NCBI GenBank assembly: GCA_001442925.1
Contig: LDXX01000005.1
Span: 124,001-188,000 of the forward strand
From: Candidatus Kryptonium thompsonii
Lineage (GTDB): Bacteria; Bacteroidota; Ignavibacteria; Kryptoniales; Kryptoniaceae
Reading direction: 5' to 3'
DNA: 64,000 bases
A model generated the notes under the pieces. It was not told the origin of the DNA, ran no database searches, and saw nothing but the letters and a program-made list of their open reading frames with translations. Within the stretch, counting starts at the first letter, position 1. Each line of letters opens with the position of its first letter. Shown here piece after piece: positions 27,031 through 38,586 of this stretch. A program made the translations under genes and the position numbers.

Positions 27031-28209
27031 ATGTTGATAGGGACAAAATTTAAAGGGGTTGATTTTTACAATACCGACGATCTTTTAACCGATGATGAAA
27101 AGATGGTTCGGGATACAATAAGAGAATGGGTAGATGAAAAAGTCATACCTATAATTGAAAAACACTACATGGAAGGAACATTTCCGATGCACCTGATCCC
27201 AGAGATGGCGGAACTTGGAATTTTTGGAGCGACGCTTCCAGAAAAATATGGCTGTGCAAATCTAAACAATGTCGCTTATGGACTTATTATGCAAGAACTT
27301 GAACGCGGGGATAGCGGGATACGAAGTTTTGCATCAGTTCAAAGCGCGCTTGTAATGTATCCGATTTATGAATTTGGCAGCGAAGAACAAAAAAATTACT
27401 GGCTCCCTAAGCTTGCTCGCGGAGAAAAAATTGGATGTTTCGGGCTAACTGAACCTGATTTTGGCTCAAACCCTGGGGGACTCAGGACGAAAGCAGAATA
27501 TAAAAACGGTGGCTTCGTTCTCAACGGAACGAAAATGTGGATAACGAACGGGACAATTGCAGATGTTGCAGTTGTATGGGCTAAGCTTGACGGTGTCATA
27601 CGAGGTTTTCTCGTCGAAAAAGGCACCCCAGGATTTGAAGCACCCGAAATGAAAGGCAAACATTCACTTCGTGCTTCCGTGACAAGCGAGCTTGTATTTC
27701 AAGATTGTTGGATACCCGAAGAAAATATACTTCCGAAGGCGGTTGGTTTAAAAGCAGCTTTAATGTGCTTGACTCAAGCAAGATACGGGATTGCATGGGG
27801 TGCGGTCGGAGCTGCAATGGCTTGCTACGAGACAGCGCTTGAATATGCAAAAACAAGAATTCAATTTGACAAACCAATCGCATCATTTCAACTTGTTCAA
27901 GAAAAGCTTGTTTATATGCTAACTGAAATAACGAAAGCACAACTTCTGTGTATTCAACTTGGAAGATTAAAAGATCAAGGGAAAGCAAACTATGTTCAAG
28001 TTTCACTTGCAAAAAGAAATAATGTCTATCATGCACTTGAAATAGCACGACTCGCAAGAGATATACTTGGCGCAAATGGTATATTAAATGAATATCCAGT
28101 TATGAGACATATGAACAATCTTGAATCAGTTAAAACTTACGAAGGAACGCATGATATCCATACACTTATAATTGGTGAATATATCACTGGGTTCTCAGCG
28201 TTTACATGA
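27031..28209 (+). CDS. Acyl-CoA dehydrogenase, glutaryl-CoA dehydrogenase-like
   Basis: A 392-residue FAD enzyme. GCFGLTEPDFGSNPGGLRTKA and KMWITNGTIADVAVVWAK are flavin- and substrate-binding signatures. The catalytic Glu lies in KTYEGTHDIHTLIIG near residue 375. RSFASVQSALVM matches the glutaryl-CoA dehydrogenase segment with the Arg that binds the distal carboxylate, so glutaryl-CoA dehydrogenation and decarboxylation in Lys/Trp breakdown is likely. No electron-transfer flavoprotein or other lysine-pathway gene is next to it. The gene stands alone ahead of the guaB operon. Confidence 0.91.
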   Translation: MLIGTKFKGVDFYNTDDLLTDDEKMVRDTIREWVDEKVIPIIEKHYMEGTFPMHLIPEMAELGIFGATLPEKYGCANLNNVAYGLIMQELERGDSGIRSFASVQSALVMYPIYEFGSEEQKNYWLPKLARGEKIGCFGLTEPDFGSNPGGLRTKAEYKNGGFVLNGTKMWITNGTIADVAVVWAKLDGVIRGFLVEKGTPGFEAPEMKGKHSLRASVTSELVFQDCWIPEENILPKAVGLKAALMCLTQARYGIAWGAVGAAMACYETALEYAKTRIQFDKPIASFQLVQEKLVYMLTEITKAQLLCIQLGRLKDQGKANYVQVSLAKRNNVYHALEIARLARDILGANGILNEYPVMRHMNNLESVKTYEGTHDIHTLIIGEYITGFSAFT

Positions 28210-28274
28210 TTAATTCTAAAATTGTGATATTTGCTTGCTTTATTTTAAGAACTTTAAAGTCAACAAAATCTTAA

Positions 28275-29777
<1,503 letters not shown>

Positions 29778-29778
29778 A

Positions 29779-30855
29779 ATGGTAAGTTCGAAAATTAAAC
29801 TTGAAAAAGTTCGAGAAAAACTTGACAAGTTCAAAATCGACGCAATCATAATAACCCACCTTCCAAATATAAGATATTTAACTGGATTTTCCGGCTCTTC
29901 CGCTATTTGTATCGTGACTAAAACCGACGCTTTCTTTTTGACCGACTTCAGGTACAAAGAACAAGTGAAGCATCAAGTTAAAAACTTTAGAAAAATCATC
30001 GCCATCGGCAAAACTTCACTTGATTTAATTCAAGAGAAAAAAATATTCGGTAAAGTTAAAAAAGTAGGATTTGAAGCTGATCACGCGCCATTTTCATTTA
30101 TCCTTGAACTGAAAAGAAAGTTTAAAAATATAAAATTCATCCCAACTAAAAATTTTATCGAGGAAATCGCCGCTGTCAAAACGCCGGATGAAATCGAAAA
30201 CATCAAACGAGCGATAAAAATAAGCGAGAAAGTCTTTTACGAAATTTTGAATCTTATAAAGCCTGGGGTTTCAGAGATTGACATTGCATCTGAGATAACA
30301 TATCTACACAGGAAGCTTGGGGCTGAAAAGGATGCGTTCGACATAATTGTTGCAAGTGGATGGCGAAGCGCCCTTCCACATGGAGTTGCAACGGGTAAAA
30401 AACTTAAAAAAGGCGAACTTGTTTTAATTGATTTTGGATGCGTTTATAACGGTTACCACTCAGACATAACCCGAACGATATCAATTGGGAAAGCATCACC
30501 CGAGATAAAGAAAATTTACCAAATTGTGCTTGATGCGCAAACAAAAGCAATAGAAGGTGTAAGGGAAAGATTAAAAGCAAACGAGCTTGACTCTATAGCG
30601 AGAGATTACATAAGGCAAAACGGTTACGCCAAATTTTTTGGTCATTCGCTTGGGCATGGGATTGGAACGGAAATTCACACCTTGCCGAGAATATCTCCAA
30701 GCAGTGATTATATACTTCAAAATGGAAATGTCATAACTATCGAGCCTGGGATTTATCTCCCGGGGTTTGCTGGAATTAGAATCGAAGACGATGTTTTAAT
30801 AAATTCAAACGCTGAAATTTTAACTTCGTTGCCAAGAAATTTAATTGAGGTTTGA
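29779..30855 (+). CDS. Xaa-Pro aminopeptidase/dipeptidase (M24)
   Basis: A 358-residue pita-bread metallopeptidase. The N-terminal creatinase-like domain (RYLTGFSGSSAICIVTKTDA) is followed by the catalytic domain with metal ligands in LIDFGCVYNGYHSDITRT, GHSLGHGIGTEIHTLP, TIEPGIYLPG and IRIEDDVLI. It releases residues next to proline in peptides. It is typical of cytoplasmic PepP/PepQ-like enzymes. The TGA overlaps the ATG of the next gene (TGATG). Confidence 0.95.
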   Translation: MVSSKIKLEKVREKLDKFKIDAIIITHLPNIRYLTGFSGSSAICIVTKTDAFFLTDFRYKEQVKHQVKNFRKIIAIGKTSLDLIQEKKIFGKVKKVGFEADHAPFSFILELKRKFKNIKFIPTKNFIEEIAAVKTPDEIENIKRAIKISEKVFYEILNLIKPGVSEIDIASEITYLHRKLGAEKDAFDIIVASGWRSALPHGVATGKKLKKGELVLIDFGCVYNGYHSDITRTISIGKASPEIKKIYQIVLDAQTKAIEGVRERLKANELDSIARDYIRQNGYAKFFGHSLGHGIGTEIHTLPRISPSSDYILQNGNVITIEPGIYLPGFAGIRIEDDVLINSNAEILTSLPRNLIEV

Positions 30856-32081
30856 TGTTGAGAAAAGTTCTGATGATAACTTATTATTTCCCACCGGTCG
30901 TTTATGGCTCTAGTATCCGTGTGCTTAACTTCGTTAGACATCTTTTGGATTACAATTGGTCTTCATCTGTTTTAACACTTAACCATTCAACTTTCCCAAC
31001 CCTAAAAGATTTTACTCTTTCGGAAGCGGTTAAGGAAAGCAAATCAAAAGTGTATGCGGTTAACCTTTTAAAACCATTTTCAAAAATCGCAACTGTTCGA
31101 TATCCAAATACAAAGAAGGAATTAACTTCAAAATTTTTATTTTACATTGCAAGGGTTTTTGGTTTAGATGAGCCTGAGGATGTTTGGAAATTCAAAGCGA
31201 TTAAACTTGGGGAAAAAATTCTACGATCTGACAAATACAACGCAATTATCGCCTTTGCACCACCGCTTTCAACAATTAAAATTGGTTCCTATCTCTCGAA
31301 AAAATTTAAAATTCCATTAATAGTTGATTATCATTCAATCCCGCACCAAAGAAGGTTAATTGGCTCAAAAGAAGAAAAACTTTTAAGAGCTTGCTCATCG
31401 ATTATAGCAGATAACCGAAAAGTTAAAGACCATCTGCTTCAAAACTATCTTTTCCTTGATTATAATTCCATAAAGATAATTCCGACTGGATTTGATTTCT
31501 CAGAATTTAAAGGCCATAGCCCCAGAGTTGACGATAAATTTACACTTACGATATCGTACGGCAAAATCACAGCTAAAAGATTTAAACCAATTTTAACTGC
31601 CCTTGCTTCCCTTGCAAAAAAGGAGCTGCTTTTCAAAAAATCACTTTCACTTAATTTAATCGGCATTCCTGCAAACGAAGTTATAAACCTGCTTTCAAAA
31701 CTCCAACTGAAAGAAAATGTTAACATCTACTTAAATATCCAGCGCGAAAACTATATAAAAATTCTTCTCTCGTCAAATTTTCTTATTTATCTTGATGACT
31801 TCGACATCGCAAATGTTCCATACGACTACACTGCAACCGGCAAACCATATATAGCAATAATCAGTGGACAAAATAACTACCGATATATCATTGGTGATTA
31901 CAAAAATTGCTTAATAGCTGATATTAATGAGCCATCTTCAATTATAAACACATTCGCGAAAGCATTTGAACTTTACATAAATCAAAGAGAGATAAAGCCA
32001 AGGGTAGATTTCGAAAGCTACGACATTAAAAAAGTGATTATAAATCTCGTCCGCGAACTTGAGATGTTAACTTTCGATTAA
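30855..32081 (+). CDS. GT-B fold glycosyltransferase-like protein
   Basis: About 408 residues. The opening KVLMITYYFPPVVYGSSIRVLNFVRHL is typical of GT4-like transferases that begin with PP and a Gly-rich loop, and NAIIAFAPPLSTIKIGSYL with VDYHSIP and TGFDFSEFKG continue that half. In the C-terminal half the usual E-x7-E pair is not obvious, though DDFDIANVPYDYTATGKPYIA sits at the nucleotide-sugar site. A sugar transferase for a surface glycan or glycolipid is likely; donor and acceptor are unknown. Sits between a peptidase and purD in the guaB operon. Confidence 0.8.
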   Translation: MLRKVLMITYYFPPVVYGSSIRVLNFVRHLLDYNWSSSVLTLNHSTFPTLKDFTLSEAVKESKSKVYAVNLLKPFSKIATVRYPNTKKELTSKFLFYIARVFGLDEPEDVWKFKAIKLGEKILRSDKYNAIIAFAPPLSTIKIGSYLSKKFKIPLIVDYHSIPHQRRLIGSKEEKLLRACSSIIADNRKVKDHLLQNYLFLDYNSIKIIPTGFDFSEFKGHSPRVDDKFTLTISYGKITAKRFKPILTALASLAKKELLFKKSLSLNLIGIPANEVINLLSKLQLKENVNIYLNIQRENYIKILLSSNFLIYLDDFDIANVPYDYTATGKPYIAIISGQNNYRYIIGDYKNCLIADINEPSSIINTFAKAFELYINQREIKPRVDFESYDIKKVIINLVRELEMLTFD

Positions 32082-32101
32082 AAATTAATAAACTTGGGCA
32101 A

Positions 32102-33409
32102 ATGAAAGTTTTCGTGGTAGGTGGCGGGGGACGAGAACACGCGCTCGTGTGGAAAATTTCCCAATCCCCAAATGTTGAAAAGATTTTCTGTGCCCCGGGA
32201 AATGCTGGCATTGCCGAAATTGCTGAAACAGTTCCAATTAAGGTTGACGATTTAAATTCACTTTTAAAATTTGCGCTTGAACACAAAATTGACCTTACAG
32301 TCGTTGGACCTGAACTCCCACTTTCACTTGGAATTGTCGACTTGTTTGAATCAAACGGATTAAAAATTTTTGGTCCCCGGAAAATAGCAGCAGAAATTGA
32401 GAGCAGTAAAGTTTTCGCCAAAAATTTTATGAAAAAATACAATATCCCAACAGCAAATTACGAGACATTCACATGTGATGAAATTGAGAAAGCAAAAAAA
32501 TTTGTCCTCAGTTTAACTCCACCAGTTGTGATAAAAGCAGATGGGCTCGCAGGTGGAAAAGGTGTAACGGTATGCGAAAGCATTGATGAAGCAATCAAAA
32601 CAATTGATCTATATTTTTCCAAGAAAATCTTTGGAACAGCTGGAGAAAAAATTGTGATCGAGGAATTTTTAGAAGGTGAAGAGGCTTCAGTTTTTGCGAT
32701 AACCGACGGAGATGATTTCATAACCCTTTCACCAGCGCAGGATTACAAGCGCGTATTTGATAACGACAAAGGCAAGAACACAGGTGGCATGGGTTCTTAT
32801 GCTCCAACCCCCATGATCGACGAAACAACGCTTGAAAAAATAAAAACTCAAATAATCAAACCCACAATTCAAGGCTTGAAAAACGAAAACAGAGAATTCA
32901 AAGGCTGTTTATATTGTGGATTGATGCTTACAACCGAGGGTCCTAAAGTCCTTGAATTTAACTGTCGTTTCGGCGACCCAGAAACTCAAGTTGTTTTGCC
33001 CTTGTTGGATGGCGATATAATTGATATGTTTTTCAAGGCGATAGATGGCGGGATTAAAAATTTTAATTACAACATTAAAAAATCTACAGCAATTTGTGTC
33101 ATACTGGCTTCCGCTGGCTATCCAGATGATTATGAAGTCGGCAAAGAAATTTATGGGCTTGATGAAGTCAAAAAGATGGAAAATATAATTCTATTCCACG
33201 CTGGGACGAAAAAGGTTGATGGTAAAATTTTAACCTCAGGAGGTCGCGTCATCGGAGTCACTGCAATTGGCGAAGAAAATGATTTTGAAGGAACAATGAA
33301 AAAAGTTTACTCAGCGGTTGAAAAAATAAAATTTGACGGCATGCACTATAGAAAAGATATCGGCAGGAAAGCAGTTGATTTTTTAAAAGCAAGAAATTTT
33401 AAAAAATGA
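32102..33409 (+). CDS. purD: Phosphoribosylamine-glycine ligase (GAR synthetase)
   Basis: A 435-residue ATP-grasp enzyme of purine synthesis, joining phosphoribosylamine and glycine. It shows VVGGGGREHALVWKI, APGNAGIAEIAE, VVGPELPLSLGIVD, VIKADGLAGGKGV, SPAQDYKRVFDNDKGKNTGGMGSYAP and EFNCRFGDPETQVVLPLL, all GARS landmarks in order. Length is typical. Ends by ATGA overlap with the CPBP protease. Confidence 0.97.
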   Translation: MKVFVVGGGGREHALVWKISQSPNVEKIFCAPGNAGIAEIAETVPIKVDDLNSLLKFALEHKIDLTVVGPELPLSLGIVDLFESNGLKIFGPRKIAAEIESSKVFAKNFMKKYNIPTANYETFTCDEIEKAKKFVLSLTPPVVIKADGLAGGKGVTVCESIDEAIKTIDLYFSKKIFGTAGEKIVIEEFLEGEEASVFAITDGDDFITLSPAQDYKRVFDNDKGKNTGGMGSYAPTPMIDETTLEKIKTQIIKPTIQGLKNENREFKGCLYCGLMLTTEGPKVLEFNCRFGDPETQVVLPLLDGDIIDMFFKAIDGGIKNFNYNIKKSTAICVILASAGYPDDYEVGKEIYGLDEVKKMENIILFHAGTKKVDGKILTSGGRVIGVTAIGEENDFEGTMKKVYSAVEKIKFDGMHYRKDIGRKAVDFLKARNFKK

Positions 33410-34248
33410 AAACAATTTTCTTAAACAAAGACAACAACATTCGCAATGGCTGGAAAATTTTGATTTTCTTTGTAAACTTCATCGTTTTACTCCTGCTTTT
33501 AAATTCAAGTTTATCTTTATTCCTGCCGATCACGGATATTTTCATTGGAGAGCTTATCGCACTGATTTCAGTCGTGATATCAACCTTCCTAATGATGAAA
33601 TTTTTCGAGAAGAAAAATTTTGAGGATGTTGGTTTAAGGTTGAGACCAAACACAATATATGAAATTTCCTTCGGATTGATCCTTGGCTTCATTATGATAA
33701 CATTTGTCGTCGTTGTGAACTTGACTTTGGGGTATTATAAATACGAATTCACTCTAAATCAAGTATATCCACAAATTCTAAAAGCTCTCTCACTTTTCTT
33801 GTTGGTCGCCTTTTTTGAAGAAATTTTATTCCGTGGCTACCCTTTCCAACGATTAATAGACGGAACAAATCCAATCATTGCAACATTAATTTTTTCACTC
33901 GTTTTCTCACTTGCACACCTTCAAAATCCAAATGTAAACCTAATTGCACTTTTAAATATCTTCCTTGCGGGCGTTTGGCTTTCAACATCGTACATAAAAA
34001 CTCGCTCCCTTTGGTTGCCTATCTCTTTACATTTTTCGTGGAATTTCTTTCAAGGCTATTTTTACTCCCTGCCCGTCAGCGGTTCAAGCTTGATCGAACC
34101 TATTTTTAATGCTAAAATAACATCGGAAAACATAATATCTGGTGGCAAATTTGGTCCCGAGGGAAGTTTGATAACAAGTTTAGTTCTTGTAGCATCAACT
34201 ATTTTCATCACAAAAAACAAACGCTTGAGTAATGACGAAGTATATTAA
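33406..34248 (+). CDS. CPBP-family intramembrane metalloprotease
   Basis: A 280-residue membrane protein with about eight hydrophobic segments. FFEEILFRGYPFQRL (about residue 137) is the EExxxR motif, and SLAHLQNP and ISLHFSWNFFQG supply the other metal-site histidines of the CAAX-processing/bacteriocin-processing (CPBP, Abi) family. Active-site residues are all kept. Members process prenylated proteins, bacteriocins or anti-sigma factors; the target here is unknown. The start overlaps purD, and its last 17 bases overlap the start of the lamin-tail surface protein, so it may be translated with that gene. Confidence 0.9.
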   Translation: MKTIFLNKDNNIRNGWKILIFFVNFIVLLLLLNSSLSLFLPITDIFIGELIALISVVISTFLMMKFFEKKNFEDVGLRLRPNTIYEISFGLILGFIMITFVVVVNLTLGYYKYEFTLNQVYPQILKALSLFLLVAFFEEILFRGYPFQRLIDGTNPIIATLIFSLVFSLAHLQNPNVNLIALLNIFLAGVWLSTSYIKTRSLWLPISLHFSWNFFQGYFYSLPVSGSSLIEPIFNAKITSENIISGGKFGPEGSLITSLVLVASTIFITKNKRLSNDEVY

Positions 34249-37200
34249 AGTAGTCCTTCTTCTCTTCCTTGCAACGAATCTCCTTTCTCAAGGAGTTATA
34301 ATAAACGAGATAATGAATGCGCCTCAAGGTGGTGAACCTGAGTGGATAGAGATTTTAAATTTCTCATCCGAATCCGTTAACTTAAAAAACTGGAAAATTT
34401 CAAATAGGAACACATCAACCAAATACACGATCACAAACTCAGATTACGTGCTCCAACCCGATAGCTACGCAATCATAACCAAAAGCGATACAATTTTCTA
34501 TTTTCACTCAAACATACCTTCAAAAGTTTTCATTGTTCCTCAGATGCCAACTTACTTATTCAGAAATGATTCAGATGCAGTTGTAATTTTTGATTCGACT
34601 GGTTTTGTAATTGACAGCGTTTATTACAAAAGAAGTTGGGTTGTGAGCGGATACTCGATTGAGAGAATATATCCCAACGGTAACTCAAATTTAAAATCAA
34701 CTTGGGGGATTTCAACAGATCCAGAAAGAAGCACACCCGGGAGAAAAAACAGCATTATGGCTAAATTTAACGACCTTGCGATAAAAACTTTTACAACTGA
34801 GCCAGTGCAGATATTTCAAGGTGGAAGCTTTAAGATTAAAACGACAATTTATAACATTGGAATTAATCCAGTTGAAAGCTTTAAGGTTGAGTTTCTTATC
34901 GATGTAAATAAAGATTCAATTTTTCAAGACGACGAAAAATTTGCCGAAATTCCCTTGTCTCAAAGAATTGAATCAACGGATTCTATTCAAATTGAACTTA
35001 ACATAAGCGGATTAATCTCGGGGGATTATCGATCGATCTTACGGGTTTTACTCCCCCTTGATGAAAATACTGCTAATAACTTCGTAATTAAAACGATAAA
35101 GATTTTGCCACCGCCACTTTCATTTAACTCCATCGTGATAAATGAAATAATGTATGCCCCAAAATCTCCCGAGCCAGAATGGATAGAATTATACAACAGA
35201 ACAAACGAACCGGTTAACCTAAAGAATTGGAAGGTTGGCGATTCACAGACACTCAAAACGATCAATGTCGATTTCATCATAAATCCAGCCGATTTCATAA
35301 TTATAACATCAAAAGACACCCTCCCATTCATCTACCCGTGGCCCAATAGAAATAAAATTTTGATTTTATCACTTCCAGCGTTTAACAACGATGAGGATGC
35401 AGTTAGAATCTACGATCAGTATGAAAACTTAATTGATTCGGTTTATTATTTTTCAACCTTCGGAGGGACGAATGGCTTTTCCCTTGAAAGAGTTTCTCCA
35501 GATCAACCTTCAAACTCCGCATCAAATTGGGGAACATCGAAAAGCCCATTTAGGGCAACCCCATTATTAAAGAATTCACTTACCCAGAAGGACAAAGACT
35601 TAACAATTACAAACATCCGCTATACAAAACCAATTTTAAAACTCCACCCCGTTAAGTTAAACATAGCGGTGAAAAATATCGGAAAACTCGCACTTGAAAA
35701 TTTCACAGTAAAACTTATAAACCACGAAAACGGTGATTTGATCGGAGAAAAACTCAACGCTGAGCCGTTGGCTCCCGCTGATTCAACTTTTATAACTTTT
35801 CACTTCACACCGATCGAGACTAAACCATACATCTTAACAGCAATTGTTTCACATCCTGAAGACGAGGATACGCTTAACAATTCTTTGCAAATCAAACTTG
35901 AAGTCTCATATCCCGAAGAATCGATTTTAATAAACGAAATCATGTTTGCCCCGCTTGGGGATGAACCAGAATGGATTGAAATATATAACGCAAGCGATGA
36001 TACGATAAATCTGAAAAATTGGTATGTATCCGACGCCTCAAGCGAAGTTATAATAACCAAAAGTGATTTTTTAATTTTCCCAAATGAATACCTTGTTCTA
36101 TCAAAAGATAGCACGATTTTAAACTTTTACGATATCAACTCAAAGATAATAACCCTTTCTCTGCCAACACTTAACAACTCAGGCGATGCTGTTGCAATTT
36201 ATGATCAAACTAAATTTAAAATCGATTCATTGTACTACTTTGGAAGTTGGGGGAAGACGGGGTCTTCAATAGAAAGGATTGATCTTACAGAACCAAGCAT
36301 TGATTCACTTAACTGGTCTATTCCTCCTGATACTATAAAAGCAACGCCTGGAAAGGAAAACTTTTCAAGGCGAAAAAACTTTGATTTAAGAATCCGAACA
36401 ATTCAAACGCCAAATTCGATGGATTATGACAAAACCTTAAACGCTCAAATCACCGTTCAAAATTGGGGGTTAAATCAAGTTAACAGCTTTTCGCTGAAAG
36501 TTTACAATGACATTAACTTTGACTCAACTGAAACTGAAAATGAACTCATATTCGATCAAAATTACCAAGTCCCGTTAAACAAAAAAGATTCGGTTCAGCT
36601 AAATCTTGAAATTTCGAACCTCAAGCCAGGTGAAAATTCTCTTATCTTCTCCATTGATTTTCCAAATGATGAAGATTTAAAAAACAACAGGATCATAAAA
36701 AGTGTAAATGTTGGCTTTCCGACAACTTCGGTAGTTATAAACGAAATAATGTTTGAGCCACTATCCGGCTACTGTGAATATATTGAACTATTTAATCGCT
36801 CCGACAAATCCGTTAATTTAAAAAATTGGAAGTTTAACGATATGAGAAGTCAAGATGGAAAAGCCAATTTCATAAACATTTCATCGACGAATTTGCTCCT
36901 CAACCCCGGTGAATATCTCATCATCGCCCCTGATTCAACATTTTTCAAATATATTTCGCAAGGTGATTCAATTAATTTCAAATTGGTTATTTTAAACAAG
37001 GGTTTAAACCTCAACAATGATTTCGACGATGTTGTTATAACTGATCTTACGGGGAAAATAATTGACAGCGTAAGATATCACTCAAGCTGGCATAGTTCAA
37101 TGATAATCGACAAAAGAGGAAGAGCGCTTGAGAAAATAAACCCCAATTTACCATCCTTTGAAAGGTCAAGCTGGACAAGTTCGTCATCTCAAATCGGTGG

Positions 37201-37570
37201 AACGCCCGGAAGAAAAAACACCGCTTTCATCGATATATCTCAGCAAATTTACACTCCGTCTGTAAAAGTCACACCGAACCCATTTTCACCAGATGGAGAT
37301 GGCTTTGAAGATGTTTGTTTGATCTCATATGTGCTCCCATTTAACTCTGGAATTTTAAATGTAAAAATTTTCGACTCCTACGGTCGTCTTGTTAGAAATT
37401 TAGCCGTCAATCAATTTGCGACGAAGAGCGGAAACTTGCTTTGGGATGGGACTTCTGATGACGGGAGAAAATTAAGAATCGGAATTTATATAATTTTGTT
37501 CGAAGCGGAATCAGAGCAAGGTGAAAAGTTTCAGGAAAAACTTACAGTTGTGCTAGCGAGGAAACTTTAG
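34232..37570 (+). CDS. Secreted multidomain protein with four lamin-tail domains and a T9SS-like sorting domain
   Basis: A 1,112-residue protein with a signal peptide (VVLLLFLATNLLSQ). Four lamin-tail domains begin at about residues 22, 300, 563 and 832, each opening (V/I)INEIM..P followed by EWIE or EYIE and NLKNW. Between them are three Ig-like CARDB-type spacers (for example FKIKTTIYNIGINPVESFKV), and the C-terminus (from about 1,018) has VTPNPFSPDGDG, VKIFDSYGRLVR and LLWDGTSDDGRKLRIGIYII, a FlgD-like/T9SS-type sorting domain. Bacterial lamin-tail domains occur in surface and DNA- or polymer-related proteins; the ligand here is unknown. It overlaps the CPBP protease by 17 bases and meets gpsA with a four-base tail overlap. 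Confidence 0.92.
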   Translation: MTKYIKVVLLLFLATNLLSQGVIINEIMNAPQGGEPEWIEILNFSSESVNLKNWKISNRNTSTKYTITNSDYVLQPDSYAIITKSDTIFYFHSNIPSKVFIVPQMPTYLFRNDSDAVVIFDSTGFVIDSVYYKRSWVVSGYSIERIYPNGNSNLKSTWGISTDPERSTPGRKNSIMAKFNDLAIKTFTTEPVQIFQGGSFKIKTTIYNIGINPVESFKVEFLIDVNKDSIFQDDEKFAEIPLSQRIESTDSIQIELNISGLISGDYRSILRVLLPLDENTANNFVIKTIKILPPPLSFNSIVINEIMYAPKSPEPEWIELYNRTNEPVNLKNWKVGDSQTLKTINVDFIINPADFIIITSKDTLPFIYPWPNRNKILILSLPAFNNDEDAVRIYDQYENLIDSVYYFSTFGGTNGFSLERVSPDQPSNSASNWGTSKSPFRATPLLKNSLTQKDKDLTITNIRYTKPILKLHPVKLNIAVKNIGKLALENFTVKLINHENGDLIGEKLNAEPLAPADSTFITFHFTPIETKPYILTAIVSHPEDEDTLNNSLQIKLEVSYPEESILINEIMFAPLGDEPEWIEIYNASDDTINLKNWYVSDASSEVIITKSDFLIFPNEYLVLSKDSTILNFYDINSKIITLSLPTLNNSGDAVAIYDQTKFKIDSLYYFGSWGKTGSSIERIDLTEPSIDSLNWSIPPDTIKATPGKENFSRRKNFDLRIRTIQTPNSMDYDKTLNAQITVQNWGLNQVNSFSLKVYNDINFDSTETENELIFDQNYQVPLNKKDSVQLNLEISNLKPGENSLIFSIDFPNDEDLKNNRIIKSVNVGFPTTSVVINEIMFEPLSGYCEYIELFNRSDKSVNLKNWKFNDMRSQDGKANFINISSTNLLLNPGEYLIIAPDSTFFKYISQGDSINFKLVILNKGLNLNNDFDDVVITDLTGKIIDSVRYHSSWHSSMIIDKRGRALEKINPNLPSFERSSWTSSSSQIGGTPGRKNTAFIDISQQIYTPSVKVTPNPFSPDGDGFEDVCLISYVLPFNSGILNVKIFDSYGRLVRNLAVNQFATKSGNLLWDGTSDDGRKLRIGIYIILFEAESEQGEKFQEKLTVVLARKL

Positions 37571-38586
37571 AATAATTTATTGCTTTTGAGCCCCCAAACC
37601 TCAGGTTTTGCACTTCTACCCATAAGTTCTGATGTTGCGCTCATCGGATCTTTTCCGTTAAATAAAACATCGTAAACTGAATTAGTTATCGGCATTTCAA
37701 TATCATACTTTTTTGAAAGTTTAACAGCTGAAATAGTAGTCCAGATCCCTTCGGCAACCATGACCATATCTTTTAAAATTTCATCAAGCTTTTTGCCTCT
37801 ACCAATTTGTTCACCAACAAATCTATTTCTACTATATTTGCTTGTGCATGTAACGATCAAATCACCTATCCCAGAAAGACCAGCAAATGTTTCAAGTTTC
37901 GCACCCATTGCAATGCCCAATCTAACTATTTCAGCAATTCCTCTCGTCATTATCGCAGCCCGTGTATTATCCCCAAAGCCAATCCCATCAGCGATTCCCG
38001 TCGCAATGGCAATTATATTTTTCAACGCCCCTCCAAGTTCAACCCCGACAACATCTTCACTTGTATAAACACGGAAATAATTGTTAATAAAAACATCTTG
38101 GACAAACTTAGCCACATCCTTATTAAACGAAGCAACAACAACAGCTGTTGGCATCTTTCGGCTTACCTCTTCAGCATGGCTTGGACCAGAAAGAACACAA
38201 TAATTCTCATCAACACCCAAAACCTCATGAACTATCTCTGAAATCCTCATCAATGTTTCATTTTCAATTCCCTTCGCAACATTGACGATAATTTTACCTT
38301 TGCAATTTTTAAATTCCTCCCTTGAAATAATACCTCTTAAATGCTGCGTCGGAACAGCTAAAACTATTATCTCAGCTCCATCCAACGCCTCGTTTAAATC
38401 TGATGTCAGGAAAACTTCATCTGGAATTTTAACCCCCGGAAGATAAATGGAATTTTCCCGCTCAATTTTGACTTTTTCAAGCAGTTCTTTTCTTCTAAAC
38501 CATAATTTAACCTTGTGCTTGTTGTCATTGAGCAAAATTGAAAGCGCCGTGCCCCAACTACCCGAACCAATAATTGATATCTTCAT
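37567..38586 (-). CDS. gpsA: NAD(P)-dependent glycerol-3-phosphate dehydrogenase
   Basis: A 339-residue enzyme making sn-glycerol-3-phosphate from DHAP for phospholipids. IIGSGSWGTALSILL is the nucleotide-binding loop, with VLAVPTQHLR, NVAKGIENETL, VLSGPSHAEEVSRKMPTAVV, LGGALKNIIAIATGIADGI (catalytic Lys) and TRGIAEIVRLG. Overlaps plsY by ATGA, forming a glycerolipid pair in pathway order. Confidence 0.97.
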   Translation of the reverse strand: MKISIIGSGSWGTALSILLNDNKHKVKLWFRRKELLEKVKIERENSIYLPGVKIPDEVFLTSDLNEALDGAEIIVLAVPTQHLRGIISREEFKNCKGKIIVNVAKGIENETLMRISEIVHEVLGVDENYCVLSGPSHAEEVSRKMPTAVVVASFNKDVAKFVQDVFINNYFRVYTSEDVVGVELGGALKNIIAIATGIADGIGFGDNTRAAIMTRGIAEIVRLGIAMGAKLETFAGLSGIGDLIVTCTSKYSRNRFVGEQIGRGKKLDEILKDMVMVAEGIWTTISAVKLSKKYDIEMPITNSVYDVLFNGKDPMSATSELMGRSAKPEVWGLKSNKLF

